Positions 24,001 to 32,315 of a stretch of 34,290 nt of DNA are shown here, piece after piece. This DNA is from JBNJEA01 sp051745395. GTDB taxonomy: Bacteria; Desulfobacterota; Desulfobacteria; Desulfobacterales; Desulfosalsimonadaceae. The stretch's first letter is position 1. Each line of letters starts with the position of its first letter. The translations under genes and the position numbers were made by a program. The stretch lies in contig JBNJEA010000014.1 of the NCBI GenBank assembly GCA_051745395.1, positions 1-34,290 of the forward strand, written 5' to 3'. Under the pieces are notes generated by a model that ran no database searches, was not told where the DNA came from, and saw only the letters and a program-made list of their open reading frames with translations.

Positions 24001-24723
24001 ATGACGACGCTGGCGCTTAGACAACTGGTAAAGACCTATCACGGCAAGCGGGTGGTCGATTCGGTAAACCTGGAATTGGCAAGCGGCGAGGTTGTCGGCT
24101 TGCTGGGTCCCAACGGTGCGGGAAAAACCACGACCTTTTACATGACCGTCGGCTTGATCCGCCCCGACAAGGGCGGGGTTTTTCTGGATGATGAAGAAAT
24201 CACGGAAGCCCCGATGTATCTGCGCGCCCAGAAGGGCGTGGGGTATCTGCCCCAGGAGGCTTCCGTGTTTAAAAAGTTAAGCGTTCAAGACAATCTCATG
24301 GCAATCATTGAAACGCTGCCCGTAAGCCGGGCCCAGCAGAAGGAAAAGGCCGATGCCCTGCTTTCCGAACTCGGCATCCGCCACCTGGCGGACCAGAAAG
24401 CCGCTGTGTTGTCCGGCGGCGAACGCCGTCGCCTGGAAATCAGCCGCGCCCTGGCGACCGACCCGGAATTTATCCTGCTCGACGAGCCCTTTGCCGGAAT
24501 CGATCCGCTGGCGGTCATTGATATTCAAAACATCATCGGTCATTTGACCGAACGCGGTATCGGCGTGTTGATATCGGATCACAATGTTCGCGAAACGTTG
24601 GGGGTTTGCCACAGCGCCTATATTTTAAATAACGGACAGGTTATCGAATCCGGCAGTCCGGAAACCATTGCCGCAAGCCCCACGGCGCGTGAAATTTATC
24701 TCGGAAATCGGTTTAGACTCTAA
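24001..24723 (+). CDS. lptB: LPS export ABC transporter ATPase LptB
   Basis: A 240-residue ABC ATPase that powers LPS extraction from the inner membrane with LptF and LptG (not in the window). Walker A GPNGAGKTT is at 36-44, the Q-loop is YLPQEASVFKKLS, the signature is LSGGERRRLEISRAL and Walker B is FILLDEPFAGIDP, followed by SDHNVRETL, all diagnostic of LptB. It starts directly after the lptA stop, and its TAA overlaps the rpoN ATG (TAATG). Confidence 0.97.
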   Translation: MTTLALRQLVKTYHGKRVVDSVNLELASGEVVGLLGPNGAGKTTTFYMTVGLIRPDKGGVFLDDEEITEAPMYLRAQKGVGYLPQEASVFKKLSVQDNLMAIIETLPVSRAQQKEKADALLSELGIRHLADQKAAVLSGGERRRLEISRALATDPEFILLDEPFAGIDPLAVIDIQNIIGHLTERGIGVLISDHNVRETLGVCHSAYILNNGQVIESGSPETIAASPTAREIYLGNRFRL

Positions 24724-26144
24724 TGGCGATCGAATTACAACAAAATCTTAAGTTGCAGCAGCAGCTGGTGATGACCCCGCAGCTTCAGATGGCCATCAAG
24801 CTGCTGCAGCTTTCCCGAGTGGAACTCGTCGAGATGGTCCGCCAGGAGCTGGAAAACAATCCCACCCTCGAAGAATCCGCAAACATGGAAGCTTCCGACG
24901 AAACCGAGCCGGAGGCCGAAGAAGCGCAGCCAACCAAGGAAGTGACCATTGAAGACCAATTTAACAAAGAGATGGATTGGCAGCAGTATATCGAAGAATA
25001 CAGTTCCACGGGAAGGACCCATTTTGAGACGGAGGAAAAAGAAGCGCCGAATTACGAAGCCTTCACCGCCAGCAAGTCCTCTCTGGCCGATCACCTGAGA
25101 TGGCAGTTGCTAATGACCCAGCCCACCGAAGAAGAAGAAAATATCGGGAGCCTGATTATCGGCAACCTGAATAAATTCGGTTATCTGGATCTGCCCGTCG
25201 AAGAGATTGCCACCATCAATCAAAGCACGGTTGAGCGGGTACAACAGGTACTGTCGGTAATGCAGAGCTTTGATCCGCCGGGCATCTGCGCCAGGAACCT
25301 GAGCGAAAGCCTTTTGATTCAAATCGATCAACTCGGCATTGACAATCCCCTGGTCAAGCAAATTATCTCCAATCACTTAAAAGATCTGGAAAACAAACGC
25401 CATCAAGCCATTGCCAAGGCATTGCATACCGACTTGGAATCTGTGACTGCGGCCGTGGAAATCATCCGGCAGCTAGACCCCCGCCCCGGCGACCGGTTCG
25501 ACGAAATTGAACAGATCTATATCACTCCGGATGTCTATGTGTACCGGGAAGACGATGACTATATCGTCCTGCTAAACGACGAAGACATCCCCCAGCTGTA
25601 TATCAACGGATACTACAAAAAAGCCGCCCGCAAAGGCGATCACTTAAACCGAGACACCCGGGCCTACCTGCGCGACCGGCTGCGTTCGGCGGAATGGCTG
25701 ATCAAAAGCATCCAGCAGCGGCGCAAGACCATTTACAATGTAATGGAAAGCATTGTGAAATTTCAAAGAGAGTTTTTCGACTTCGGCATCGCCCACTTAA
25801 AACCCATGGTGCTAAGAGACGTCGCCGAGGACATCGAGATGCACGAATCGACCATCAGCCGGGTGACAACGAACAAGTATGCCTACACCCCCCATGGGAT
25901 TTTTGAGCTCAAGTTTTTTTTCAACAGTTCAATCAACCGTTCGGACGGCGAAACCATCGCTTCGGCCAGCGTCCAGGAGGAAATCCGGCGAATTGTCAGC
26001 AATGAGGACAGCAAAAAACCTTACAGTGACAAAAAAATATCGGATATGCTCGAGGCCTCCGGCATCCGCATCGCCCGCCGTACGATTGCCAAATACAGGG
26101 AAATGATGGGCATTCTCCCGTCGAGCAAACGCAAACAACTTTAA
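24723..26144 (+). CDS. rpoN: RNA polymerase sigma-54 factor
   Basis: A 473-residue sigma-54 factor. Region I is Leu/Gln-rich (MAIELQQNLKLQQQLVMTPQ), region II is acidic (about residues 48-75), and region III holds the core-binding and DNA-binding parts with the RpoN box ARRTIAKYRE near residue 455. It recognises -24/-12 promoters and needs activators such as the PilR-like protein at 15420-16823. Its place between lptB and hpf is the same as in gammaproteobacteria. It overlaps lptB by one base. Confidence 0.97.
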   Translation: MAIELQQNLKLQQQLVMTPQLQMAIKLLQLSRVELVEMVRQELENNPTLEESANMEASDETEPEAEEAQPTKEVTIEDQFNKEMDWQQYIEEYSSTGRTHFETEEKEAPNYEAFTASKSSLADHLRWQLLMTQPTEEEENIGSLIIGNLNKFGYLDLPVEEIATINQSTVERVQQVLSVMQSFDPPGICARNLSESLLIQIDQLGIDNPLVKQIISNHLKDLENKRHQAIAKALHTDLESVTAAVEIIRQLDPRPGDRFDEIEQIYITPDVYVYREDDDYIVLLNDEDIPQLYINGYYKKAARKGDHLNRDTRAYLRDRLRSAEWLIKSIQQRRKTIYNVMESIVKFQREFFDFGIAHLKPMVLRDVAEDIEMHESTISRVTTNKYAYTPHGIFELKFFFNSSINRSDGETIASASVQEEIRRIVSNEDSKKPYSDKKISDMLEASGIRIARRTIAKYREMMGILPSSKRKQL

Positions 26145-26158
26145 GGAGGCAGGTACTT

Positions 26159-26704
26159 ATGCAAACATCTGTGACCTTTAAAAATCTCGATCCCTCCGAG
26201 CACCTGAGAGATTATGTCACCACCAAGCTCAACCGGCTTGACAAGCTGCTGGACAATCCCGCCGAAGCCCAGGTGGTGCTGTCCGTTGAAAAAATCCGCC
26301 ATATCACCGAAATCCGGTTGAGCGGGGATCGACTCAATATTGCCTGCCGTGAAAAATCCAATGACATGTATTCCTCCATAGACCTGGCCCTGGACAAACT
26401 GGAAAAACAACTGAAAAAGCAGAAGGAAAAAATCAAAAATCACCGGCCCAACAACCGCGGTGAAAGCAAAGCCGACGATATGGCCGGGACCGCGAGCCCC
26501 GTTGCCCAGGCGGAACTTTCCGAACAACCCCGCATTCAGATTGAAAGCATTGAATACAAGCCCATGGATGTGGAGGAAGCCAGTATGCAGATTGAACTCG
26601 TTGCCGATGAGTTTATTGTTTTTACCAATGCCCGCACAAACCAGGTCAATGTTTTATATCGGCGCAAGGACGGGGACTTAGGTCTCATTCAGCCGCTGGG
26701 CTGA
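26159..26704 (+). CDS. hpf: ribosome hibernation promoting factor, long form
   Basis: A 181-residue protein with an N-terminal RaiA/HPF ribosome-binding domain (about 1-98), a low-complexity linker (about 99-125) and the C-terminal dimerisation domain (about 126-181, with IESIEYKPMDVEEASMQIE and FIVFTNARTNQVNVLYRRK). The long form pairs 70S ribosomes directly into 100S particles. AAGGAGG, partly formed by the rpoN stop region, precedes the ATG. Confidence 0.95.
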   Translation: MQTSVTFKNLDPSEHLRDYVTTKLNRLDKLLDNPAEAQVVLSVEKIRHITEIRLSGDRLNIACREKSNDMYSSIDLALDKLEKQLKKQKEKIKNHRPNNRGESKADDMAGTASPVAQAELSEQPRIQIESIEYKPMDVEEASMQIELVADEFIVFTNARTNQVNVLYRRKDGDLGLIQPLG

Positions 26705-26768
26705 TGCGCCTTTTATAGATGCGATAAACCCGACATGTGCGCCCAAATCCGGATAAGGCACCAATGTA

Positions 26769-27227
26769 ATGAGAATTCTTGATTTTCTATATAAACAGAC
26801 CATTCTGACGGATCTGAAATCCACTGACAAAAAAGGCGTCATTGATGAACTGGCCCAACCGGTTGCCGAAGTCAGCCATGTCAACCACCGGGAGATCGTG
26901 CGTGTGCTCATTGAGCGCGAGCGTCTTGGCAGCACGGGCATCGGGGAAGGCATCGCCATTCCCCACGGCAAGTTAGGCGGCATCGAGCAATTGATACTCG
27001 GTTTCGGCCGGAGTCGCCAGGGAGTGAACTTTGATGCCCTGGACGGGCAACCCACGTACCTGTTTTTCCTTTTAATGAGCCCGGACAATTCCACTGGGCT
27101 TCATTTGCGCCTGCTGGCGCGCATTTCGAAACTGTTAAAGGAGGATTCATTCAAGCAAAGACTCCAACATGTCAATGATGCTGAGACGGTTATCCGTGCC
27201 ATTGAGGAGGTGGATACGGATTTTTAA
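26769..27227 (+). CDS. ptsN: PTS regulatory EIIA(Ntr) protein
   Basis: A 152-residue EIIA of the nitrogen/fructose type. The phosphorylated histidine is His66 in GIAIPHGKL, after ERERLGSTGIGEG. Such proteins act as regulators linked to nitrogen, potassium or envelope stress rather than in sugar uptake. AAGG lies upstream. It sits between hpf and rapZ as in E. coli; no enzyme I or HPr gene is in the window. Confidence 0.93.
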   Translation: MRILDFLYKQTILTDLKSTDKKGVIDELAQPVAEVSHVNHREIVRVLIERERLGSTGIGEGIAIPHGKLGGIEQLILGFGRSRQGVNFDALDGQPTYLFFLLMSPDNSTGLHLRLLARISKLLKEDSFKQRLQHVNDAETVIRAIEEVDTDF

Positions 27228-27272
27228 GCGGCCCGAGCCTTGGTGTAAAGACATCGGAAAGCAGGCGGCAAA

Positions 27273-28142
27273 ATGAAGCATTTTAAAATCATGGTAATTA
27301 CCGGGCTGTCGGGCTCGGGCAAAAGTGTGGCACTGGCGGCGCTCGAGGATGCCGGATTTTACTGCGTGGACAATATGCCCGTCAAGCTGTTGCCCAAGTT
27401 TTTGGATCTGCCCCTCCAGGCCGACAGTGAACTCACCGGTATCGCCTTTGTGATGGACCTTCGGGAAAAAGGATTTTTAACCGCATTTCCCCAGATTTTT
27501 TCAGAGCTTCGCCAAAGGGGACAAAACATCGAGGTCCTTTTTTTGCAGGCCGAAGAATCCGTGATTGTCCGACGCTACAGCCAGACCCGCCGCCACCATC
27601 CCCTTTCCCAGGACAAGACCCTGGTCGAAGGCATCCGCGCGGAAATTGGGCAACTGCAACCGATCAAGGCGCTTGCCGACCAGGTCATCGATACATCGGC
27701 TTTTAATATCCATGAATTAAAAGCCATCATCTTTACCATTGTGGAAAAATTTGCCGATGTGGTGCCCATGCAGGTCAATATTTTGTCCTTCGGCTACAAA
27801 CACGGCATCCCCCCGGAAGCCGACATTGCCATGGATGTTCGCTTTGTCGCCAATCCCTTTTTTGAACCCCACTTAAAACCCTTGGACGGCCGGAATGAAG
27901 CGGTTAAGCATTATGTCTTAACCAACAACCATGCCCGGAGTTTTTTGGAAAAATTTTATGATTTGGTTGACTTTTTGCTTCCGCTCTACGAAAAGGAGGG
28001 CAAAGCCTACCTCACGGTCGCCGTGGGGTGTACGGGCGGACAACACCGTTCCGTTGCCATCGCCGATGCCCTTTATTCCCACATCAATAAGCCGGGCCGG
28101 CTGGTTAAACTAACGCACCGGGACGTGGATCTTGAACTCTGA
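27273..28142 (+). CDS. rapZ: RapZ/YvcJ-family nucleotide-binding protein
   Basis: A 289-residue protein with an N-terminal P-loop (ITGLSGSGKS, Walker A at 11-18), the FYCVDNMPVKLL segment that follows it in this family, and the conserved C-terminal domain with SFGYKHGIPPEAD, DVRFVANPFF and VGCTGGQHRSVAIAD. In E. coli it is an adaptor delivering small RNAs to RNase E and senses glucosamine 6-phosphate; whether that holds here is unknown because no such small RNA was seen. AGGCGG precedes the ATG. Confidence 0.94.
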   Translation: MKHFKIMVITGLSGSGKSVALAALEDAGFYCVDNMPVKLLPKFLDLPLQADSELTGIAFVMDLREKGFLTAFPQIFSELRQRGQNIEVLFLQAEESVIVRRYSQTRRHHPLSQDKTLVEGIRAEIGQLQPIKALADQVIDTSAFNIHELKAIIFTIVEKFADVVPMQVNILSFGYKHGIPPEADIAMDVRFVANPFFEPHLKPLDGRNEAVKHYVLTNNHARSFLEKFYDLVDFLLPLYEKEGKAYLTVAVGCTGGQHRSVAIADALYSHINKPGRLVKLTHRDVDLEL

Positions 28143-28156
28143 ACCAAGGAATTTTT

Positions 28157-28573
28157 ATGGTCGGTATCGTCATTGTCACCCATGGCCAGCTCGGCGATGC
28201 ACTGGTGGAAACCGCAATGCAAATATTTGAGGAGCAGCCGGAAGCCGTGACATCGGTTTCCATCGATTTGGCAGAGGATGTCAATAAACTTCGCCAGAAA
28301 ATCGAAGCCGGCATCAAGGCTGTAAACCGCAACAACGGGATTTTAATTCTAACCGACATGTTCGGCGGCACCCCTTCCAATCTGAGCTACTCGTTTCTGG
28401 AGGAGGGCAGAATTGAGGTGATTTCCGGGGTGAATTTGCCGGTATTGATCAAAGCCGTTAATCTGCGCGCCCGGGAGGAAAAGCTGCATGAAATGGCCAA
28501 AGTAATTGAAACTTATGGCAAAAAAAGCATCTCCCTGGCCAGCGACATCCTCAAAGGCAACAAACGCGAATGA
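28157..28573 (+). CDS. PTS EIIA component, mannose family
   Basis: A 138-residue protein of the EIIA(Man) family with phosphorylatable His9 in IVTHGQLGDALV and ILTDMFGGTPSN in the active-site loop. In many deltaproteobacteria this gene is followed by EIIB, EIIC, EIID and HPr; here the next gene is rimI, so no partner is adjacent. It takes the place of the HPr-like npr gene of the E. coli cluster. AAGGA precedes the ATG. Confidence 0.9.
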   Translation: MVGIVIVTHGQLGDALVETAMQIFEEQPEAVTSVSIDLAEDVNKLRQKIEAGIKAVNRNNGILILTDMFGGTPSNLSYSFLEEGRIEVISGVNLPVLIKAVNLRAREEKLHEMAKVIETYGKKSISLASDILKGNKRE

Positions 28574-28644
28574 ATGCACCGCAAGCCTCGATTGGCCGCT
28601 TTCCGGGCAGATGACAGGGGATACGAAACGGATTTGGCAATGAA

Positions 28645-29124
28645 ATGATCGTACGCCCCATGAAAGCATCCGACCTCGATGCCGTGGTGAAAATCGAACG
28701 CCGTGCCTTTTCCGCACCCTGGCATCGAAGCGCTTTTGTAAATGGCTTGCGTACCCCCTTTGCCCGCAATTATATTGTGGAATACGGAAAGGATTTGTCT
28801 TCGGTCCTCAAAAACCGGCACATGGTTGGCTACGTTTGTTTTCAACTGGTTGCAGACGAAATCCATCTGCTTAAAATCGCGGTGGAGCCGGATTGGCGCC
28901 GGCAGGGTATTGCGAAGTTTCTGCTGGGCCGATGCCTTGAAACAGCCGGTCAAGAGGGGTTTTGTTCGGTTATTCTCGAAGTGCGGCGCTCCAACATCGG
29001 GGCCATTGCTTTTTATCGGAAATTCGATTTTGATGTGATCGGCATTCGGCCGAATTACTATGTACAGGATTCAGGACCAACAGAAGATGCCATGCTTATG
29101 CGGAAAAAACTGAAAAGGAGGTAA
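28645..29124 (+). CDS. rimI: ribosomal protein bS18 alanine N-acetyltransferase-like GNAT
   Basis: A 159-residue single-domain GNAT enzyme. The acetyl-CoA loop is RRQGIA in VEPDWRRQGIAKFLL, and the segment LEVRRSNIGAIAFYRKFDF carries the RimI-type Glu, Asn and Tyr. RimI acetylates the N-terminal Ala of bS18; related proteins have broader targets, so the symbol is by family. No tsaB is adjacent, although tsaB-rimI pairing is common. It ends 3 nt before gap. Confidence 0.85.
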   Translation: MIVRPMKASDLDAVVKIERRAFSAPWHRSAFVNGLRTPFARNYIVEYGKDLSSVLKNRHMVGYVCFQLVADEIHLLKIAVEPDWRRQGIAKFLLGRCLETAGQEGFCSVILEVRRSNIGAIAFYRKFDFDVIGIRPNYYVQDSGPTEDAMLMRKKLKRR

Positions 29125-29127
29125 CAA

Positions 29128-30129
29128 ATGGCAGTAAAACTTGGAATCAATGGCATGGGAAGGATCGGAAGGATTGTCTTTCGCCGGGCCTTGAAACGTT
29201 CGGATATCGATATCGTGGCGGTAAACGATATCATGGACACCCGGACCCTGGCGCACCTGCTGACCTATGACTCTGTCCATCAACCGCTTGCGACAAAAAT
29301 TATCGCCAAAGAAAACGCCATCGAGGTAGACGGCAAAACGATTCCGGTTTTTGCGGAAAAAGATCCGGCCAACCTGAAATGGGGCCAGGCCGGGGCTGAT
29401 ATCGTGGCCGAATGCACGGGGTTGTTCCGGGATCGCGACAGTGCGGCCAAGCACCTCGCCGGCGGCGCCAAAAAGGTCATCATTTCCGCACCGGCCAAGG
29501 GGCCGGATCACACCATCGTCATAGGGGTCAACGAAAACACCTATGACAGCGCCAGCCAGCATATCGTATCCAATGCCTCTTGTACCACGAATTGCTTGGC
29601 GCCGGTCGCCAAGGTGCTGCATGAAAAATTCGGTATCATCAGCGGATTGATGACCACGGTCCATTCCTATACCAGCGATCAGCGTTTGCTGGATGCCCCG
29701 CACAAGGACCTTCGCCGCTCAAGGGCGGCAGCGCTTTCCATGATCCCGACCACCACCGGTGCAGCCAAGGCCGTGGGGCTTGTCCTGCCCGATCTGGCCG
29801 GCCGGTTAAACGGTATGGCCATTCGGGTGCCGACGCCCAATGTTTCCCTGGTCGATCTGGTGGTGACCCTCAACAATCCCGCAGATGCAGATGCCGTCAA
29901 TGAAGCGCTTCGCAAAGCCGCTGAAGGCGAGCTGTCCGGTATTTTGGGATTCAGTGAAGAGCCGCTGGTTTCTAACGATTTTAATGGATGTCCGCTGTCG
30001 TCGATCGTGGATGCGGAAAATACCTATGTCATCGGCAACCAGGTCAAGGTGCTTTCCTGGTATGACAATGAAACAGGCTATTCCGAACGTCTGGTGGATC
30101 TGGCCGAACGGATGGGCAAAAAGCTGTAA
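29128..30129 (+). CDS. gap: glyceraldehyde-3-phosphate dehydrogenase, type I
   Basis: A 333-residue enzyme of glycolysis/gluconeogenesis. The NAD fold starts with GINGMGRIGR and Asp34 in AVNDIMD, which fits NAD rather than NADP use. The catalytic Cys152 is in SNASCTTNCLAP and His179 is in TTVHSYTSDQ. WYDNETGYS is at the end. A strong AAGGAGGT precedes the ATG. The usual pgk is absent between gap and tpiA. Confidence 0.97.
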   Translation: MAVKLGINGMGRIGRIVFRRALKRSDIDIVAVNDIMDTRTLAHLLTYDSVHQPLATKIIAKENAIEVDGKTIPVFAEKDPANLKWGQAGADIVAECTGLFRDRDSAAKHLAGGAKKVIISAPAKGPDHTIVIGVNENTYDSASQHIVSNASCTTNCLAPVAKVLHEKFGIISGLMTTVHSYTSDQRLLDAPHKDLRRSRAAALSMIPTTTGAAKAVGLVLPDLAGRLNGMAIRVPTPNVSLVDLVVTLNNPADADAVNEALRKAAEGELSGILGFSEEPLVSNDFNGCPLSSIVDAENTYVIGNQVKVLSWYDNETGYSERLVDLAERMGKKL

Positions 30130-30138
30130 TCTGTAGGG

Positions 30139-30202
30139 CCGGCAAAACGACGGCTTACCGGAATCCGGTACGCAAAGCGACTTTCGGGTCGTCTTTTGCC
30201 GG
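30139..30202 (+). other. nested inverted repeats between gap and tpiA
   Basis: Outer arms CCGGCAAAACGAC (30139-30151) and GTCGTCTTTTGCCGG (30188-30202) pair with one bulge. Inside lie TACCGGA (30156-30162) and TCCGGTA (30164-30170), which pair around a single base. A pyrimidine tract TCTTTTCTTTT follows from 30205, so an attenuator or partial terminator is possible; a REP-like element is the alternative. Confidence 0.5.
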
Positions 30203-30241
30203 TGTCTTTTCTTTTAAAATCGACGGCATTGAGGTGCGCGC

Positions 30242-31000
30242 ATGGAACCAAGAAAGCCATTGATCGCCGGCAACTGGAAAATGCACAAAACATGCCCGGC
30301 GGCCGTGGAAACCGCCCGGGAGGTGGCCGAAAAACTCGGAGATACCGACAGCGTCGAAGTCATGATTGCCCCGCCGTTTACCGCCTTGACCGGCGTGTTT
30401 GACGTAATCAAGGACACTGCCGTTGCACTCGGGGCGCAGAATTTGTTCCGGGAACCCGAAGGGGCATATACCGGCGAGGTTTCGGGGCCAATGATCCGGT
30501 CGGCCGGTTGCTGTTACGTCATTGTCGGCCATTCGGAACGGAGACAGTTTTTCGAGGAAACCGATGACCAAATCAACGGCAAAATCAAGGCGGCAATTGA
30601 CGCCCGACTGGCGCCGGTTTTCTGCGTGGGCGAAACGGAAGAGGAGCGGGATGCGGAAAAAACCTTTTCCGTGCTTGACAAACAGGTACAAAACGGGTTA
30701 AAAGGGCTACTTGCAGATCACATGGCAACAGTGGTGATCGCTTATGAACCGGTTTGGGCCATCGGAACCGGCAAAACCGCCACACCGGAACAGGTCCAGG
30801 CGGTTCATGTCTATATCCGGGAATTGGTGGGCCGCCAGTTCGGTGAAACCATCGCCCAAAAGACGCGGATTCTTTACGGCGGCAGCGTCAAACCGGCAAA
30901 CATATCCGAATTGATGGCTCTGCCCGATATCGACGGCGCCCTGGTCGGCGGGGCAAGCCTGAAGCCGGATACTTTCTCAGAAATCGTCAAATACAAATAA
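30242..31000 (+). CDS. tpiA: triosephosphate isomerase
   Basis: A 252-residue TIM barrel interconverting dihydroxyacetone phosphate and glyceraldehyde 3-phosphate. Catalytic residues are Lys13 (GNWKM), His97 (IVGHSERR) and Glu169 (AYEPVWAIGTG); the phosphate loop GGSVKPAN and LVGGASL are present. GAGGTG lies before the ATG. Separated from gap by a structured 112-nt spacer. Confidence 0.97.
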   Translation: MEPRKPLIAGNWKMHKTCPAAVETAREVAEKLGDTDSVEVMIAPPFTALTGVFDVIKDTAVALGAQNLFREPEGAYTGEVSGPMIRSAGCCYVIVGHSERRQFFEETDDQINGKIKAAIDARLAPVFCVGETEEERDAEKTFSVLDKQVQNGLKGLLADHMATVVIAYEPVWAIGTGKTATPEQVQAVHVYIRELVGRQFGETIAQKTRILYGGSVKPANISELMALPDIDGALVGGASLKPDTFSEIVKYK

Positions 31001-31010
31001 CAGTCAGCTT

Positions 31011-31373
31011 ATGCATATTTTTATCATCATCGTCCATCTGATTGTCTGTTTTGCCCTGATTTTAATCGTTTTATTGCAAACAGGCAAAGGCGCGAGCATG
31101 GGGGCCATGTTCGGCGGCGCCGGCAACCAGACCCTTTTCGGCAATACCGGAGCCTCGACTTTTTTGAGCAAGGCCACAACAGCCGCTGCTGTTATTTTCA
31201 TGGTCACATCCCTGACCCTGGCCTATATGTCCAAAGGCGGCGGTGAATCGGTGATATCGGATTTTGATAAGGGGGCCAAGCAGAACGAGCAGAAAGCCCC
31301 TGCTGAAAAAATACCCGCCCCTGGCCAGCCTGAACAACAACAGCGCCCCGCGCCTTCTGACCCGGGAGAATAA
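31011..31373 (+). CDS. secG: preprotein translocase subunit SecG
   Basis: A 120-residue protein with two membrane helices (about 2-22 and 52-72) and the loop TGKGASMGAMFGGAGNQTLF, typical for SecG of the SecYEG channel. The C-terminal 45 residues are a hydrophilic Pro/Gln/Lys-rich tail longer than the E. coli one. It starts 10 nt after tpiA, the usual tpiA-secG order, and is followed by a tRNA-Leu gene, also a common order. Confidence 0.95.
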   Translation: MHIFIIIVHLIVCFALILIVLLQTGKGASMGAMFGGAGNQTLFGNTGASTFLSKATTAAAVIFMVTSLTLAYMSKGGGESVISDFDKGAKQNEQKAPAEKIPAPGQPEQQQRPAPSDPGE

Positions 31374-31418
31374 TTTTCGGCGGGCAGGCAAGATACAAGA
31401 GAATTGATGATACACAGT

Positions 31419-31505
31419 GCCGAAGTGGTGGAATTTGGTAGACACGCTATCTTGAGGGGGTAGTGGGCCACGCCCGTGCCGGTTCAAATCCGGCCTTCGG
31501 CACCA
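31419..31505 (+). tRNA. tRNA-Leu, anticodon GAG
   Basis: An 87-nt tRNA. The acceptor arms GCCGAAG and CTTCGGC pair fully, followed by discriminator A and an encoded CCA (31503-31505). The anticodon stem CTATC/GGTAG has one wobble, and the loop TTGAGGG places GAG at 31454-31456. A long variable arm (TGGGCCACGCCCG region) is as expected for class II, and the T loop GGTTCAAATCC is canonical. It reads CUC/CUU leucine codons. Confidence 0.96.
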
Positions 31506-31547
31506 CAATAAGCGTCATTATCTGTTTTGCCCACCACATTATCCATT

Positions 31548-31736
31548 ATGAACGATTTCTTTACAAAATTTTACAAACGGCTTCATTTTTACACGCTCAA
31601 ACTTCCCTTTGTCTTTCTGATGATCCCGTTGGGATTTGTGTTTGAATTTCTGGCGACTTTCCCCTTTATCGTGATGGTTACCATCGACGCCCGCCGGAAA
31701 AAAGCGTCCCGACCCCATCCCTCACCCTATCAATGA
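31548..31736 (+). CDS. possible small single-helix membrane protein
   Basis: A 62-residue frame starting MNDFFTKFYKRLHFYTLK, with one long hydrophobic stretch (about 19-46) and a basic C-terminus (DARRKKASRPHP). The positive-inside pattern and charge placement are plausible for a real small membrane protein, but no ribosome site is visible and I do not recognise a family. It lies 42 nt after the tRNA and converges on the PilZ gene. Confidence 0.4.
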   Translation: MNDFFTKFYKRLHFYTLKLPFVFLMIPLGFVFEFLATFPFIVMVTIDARRKKASRPHPSPYQ

Positions 31737-31790
31737 ATCGCCGGAACCGTACCGACACCCCTCTGCCCTGCCAGCGGATCAAAAGGCATG

Positions 31791-32153
31791 TTACGACCGG
31801 TTCATTCGCGCCATGATGCAATGCTGCAGGCGTGTCAGATCAATGGTGGTAAAGCGGATCCCCACCCCATCGGCAGTGGAACGCACGGTTTCGCCCATGG
31901 CGCTGATGGTCAGATTGCCGTTGCCCGATGGATCAAAGTCGATTGTTATTTCGGCCTTTGCCGGCACCGGGACGTTTTCCCGGGTCTTTAAAAACATGCC
32001 GGTGCCGCCGAGATCGAGCACTGCGCCGGAAACGGTCAGGATTTTCCGTGCCACACTGCCACCAAAAGGGTCATTGACCTTTATGGTGGCCTCCAGATCC
32101 TGCCAGACCTGGGAGCGGGTATTTTTGCGTTTGGGACGCTGATTTTCGATCAT
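31791..32153 (-). CDS. PilZ-domain protein
   Basis: A 120-residue single PilZ domain. The N-terminal RxxxR motif is RKNTR, and the second motif (D/N)xSxxG is present only as DLGGTG, with Gly in place of Ser. The strand pattern FLKTRENVPVPAKAEITIDF and TADGVGIRFTTIDLT is usual for the family. Binding of cyclic di-GMP is therefore possible but not certain. The start at 32153 is preferred because the predicted promoter start (near 32248) excludes the longer ATG at 32249 and because GGGGA lies 7 nt upstream. It is transcribed separately from the glutaredoxin gene. Confidence 0.75.
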   Translation of the reverse strand: MIENQRPKRKNTRSQVWQDLEATIKVNDPFGGSVARKILTVSGAVLDLGGTGMFLKTRENVPVPAKAEITIDFDPSGNGNLTISAMGETVRSTADGVGIRFTTIDLTRLQHCIMARMNRS

Positions 32154-32160
32154 TGATTTT

Positions 32161-32202
32161 CCCCGATTTCTACCTTGAAAACCCCGATTTTTACCTTGAA
32201 AA
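32161..32202 (-). repeat. two tandem 21-nt units in the PilZ leader
   Basis: Units at 32161-32181 and 32182-32202 differ at one base. On the minus strand each contains TTTTCAAGGTA and ATCGGGG, and the second copy supplies the ribosome site of the PilZ gene. In frame with the gene they would encode FQGKNRG and FQGRNRG if an upstream start were used. Confidence 0.85.
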
Positions 32203-32254
32203 CACGGATGCAAACCGCAACAAACAGATCGTATGAATCCTGATCCCATTCGAT

Positions 32255-32284
32255 ACTTTAATCGCTACACTCATGGAATGTCAA
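32255..32284 (-). promoter_or_regulatory. sigma-70-type promoter of the PilZ gene
   Basis: On the minus strand a perfect TTGACA (32284-32279) is 18 nt from TAAAGT (32260-32255, 4/6). The predicted start is near 32248, giving a leader of about 95 nt that contains the 21-nt tandem repeat. Confidence 0.55.
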
Positions 32285-32315
32285 GCCCTTGTCACTTCAT
32301 CTGCCAATTTTGCTG

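Noticed and set aside
31506..31790. Integrated element downstream of tRNA-Leu
   Set aside because: No integrase, no duplicated tRNA 3' end and only one small ORF before a normal gene; nothing supports an attachment site in use.
32154..32249. Longer PilZ start at 32249 giving a heptapeptide repeat
   Set aside because: No ribosome site, and the predicted transcription start is at or just after that ATG; kept only as the alternative in the finding.
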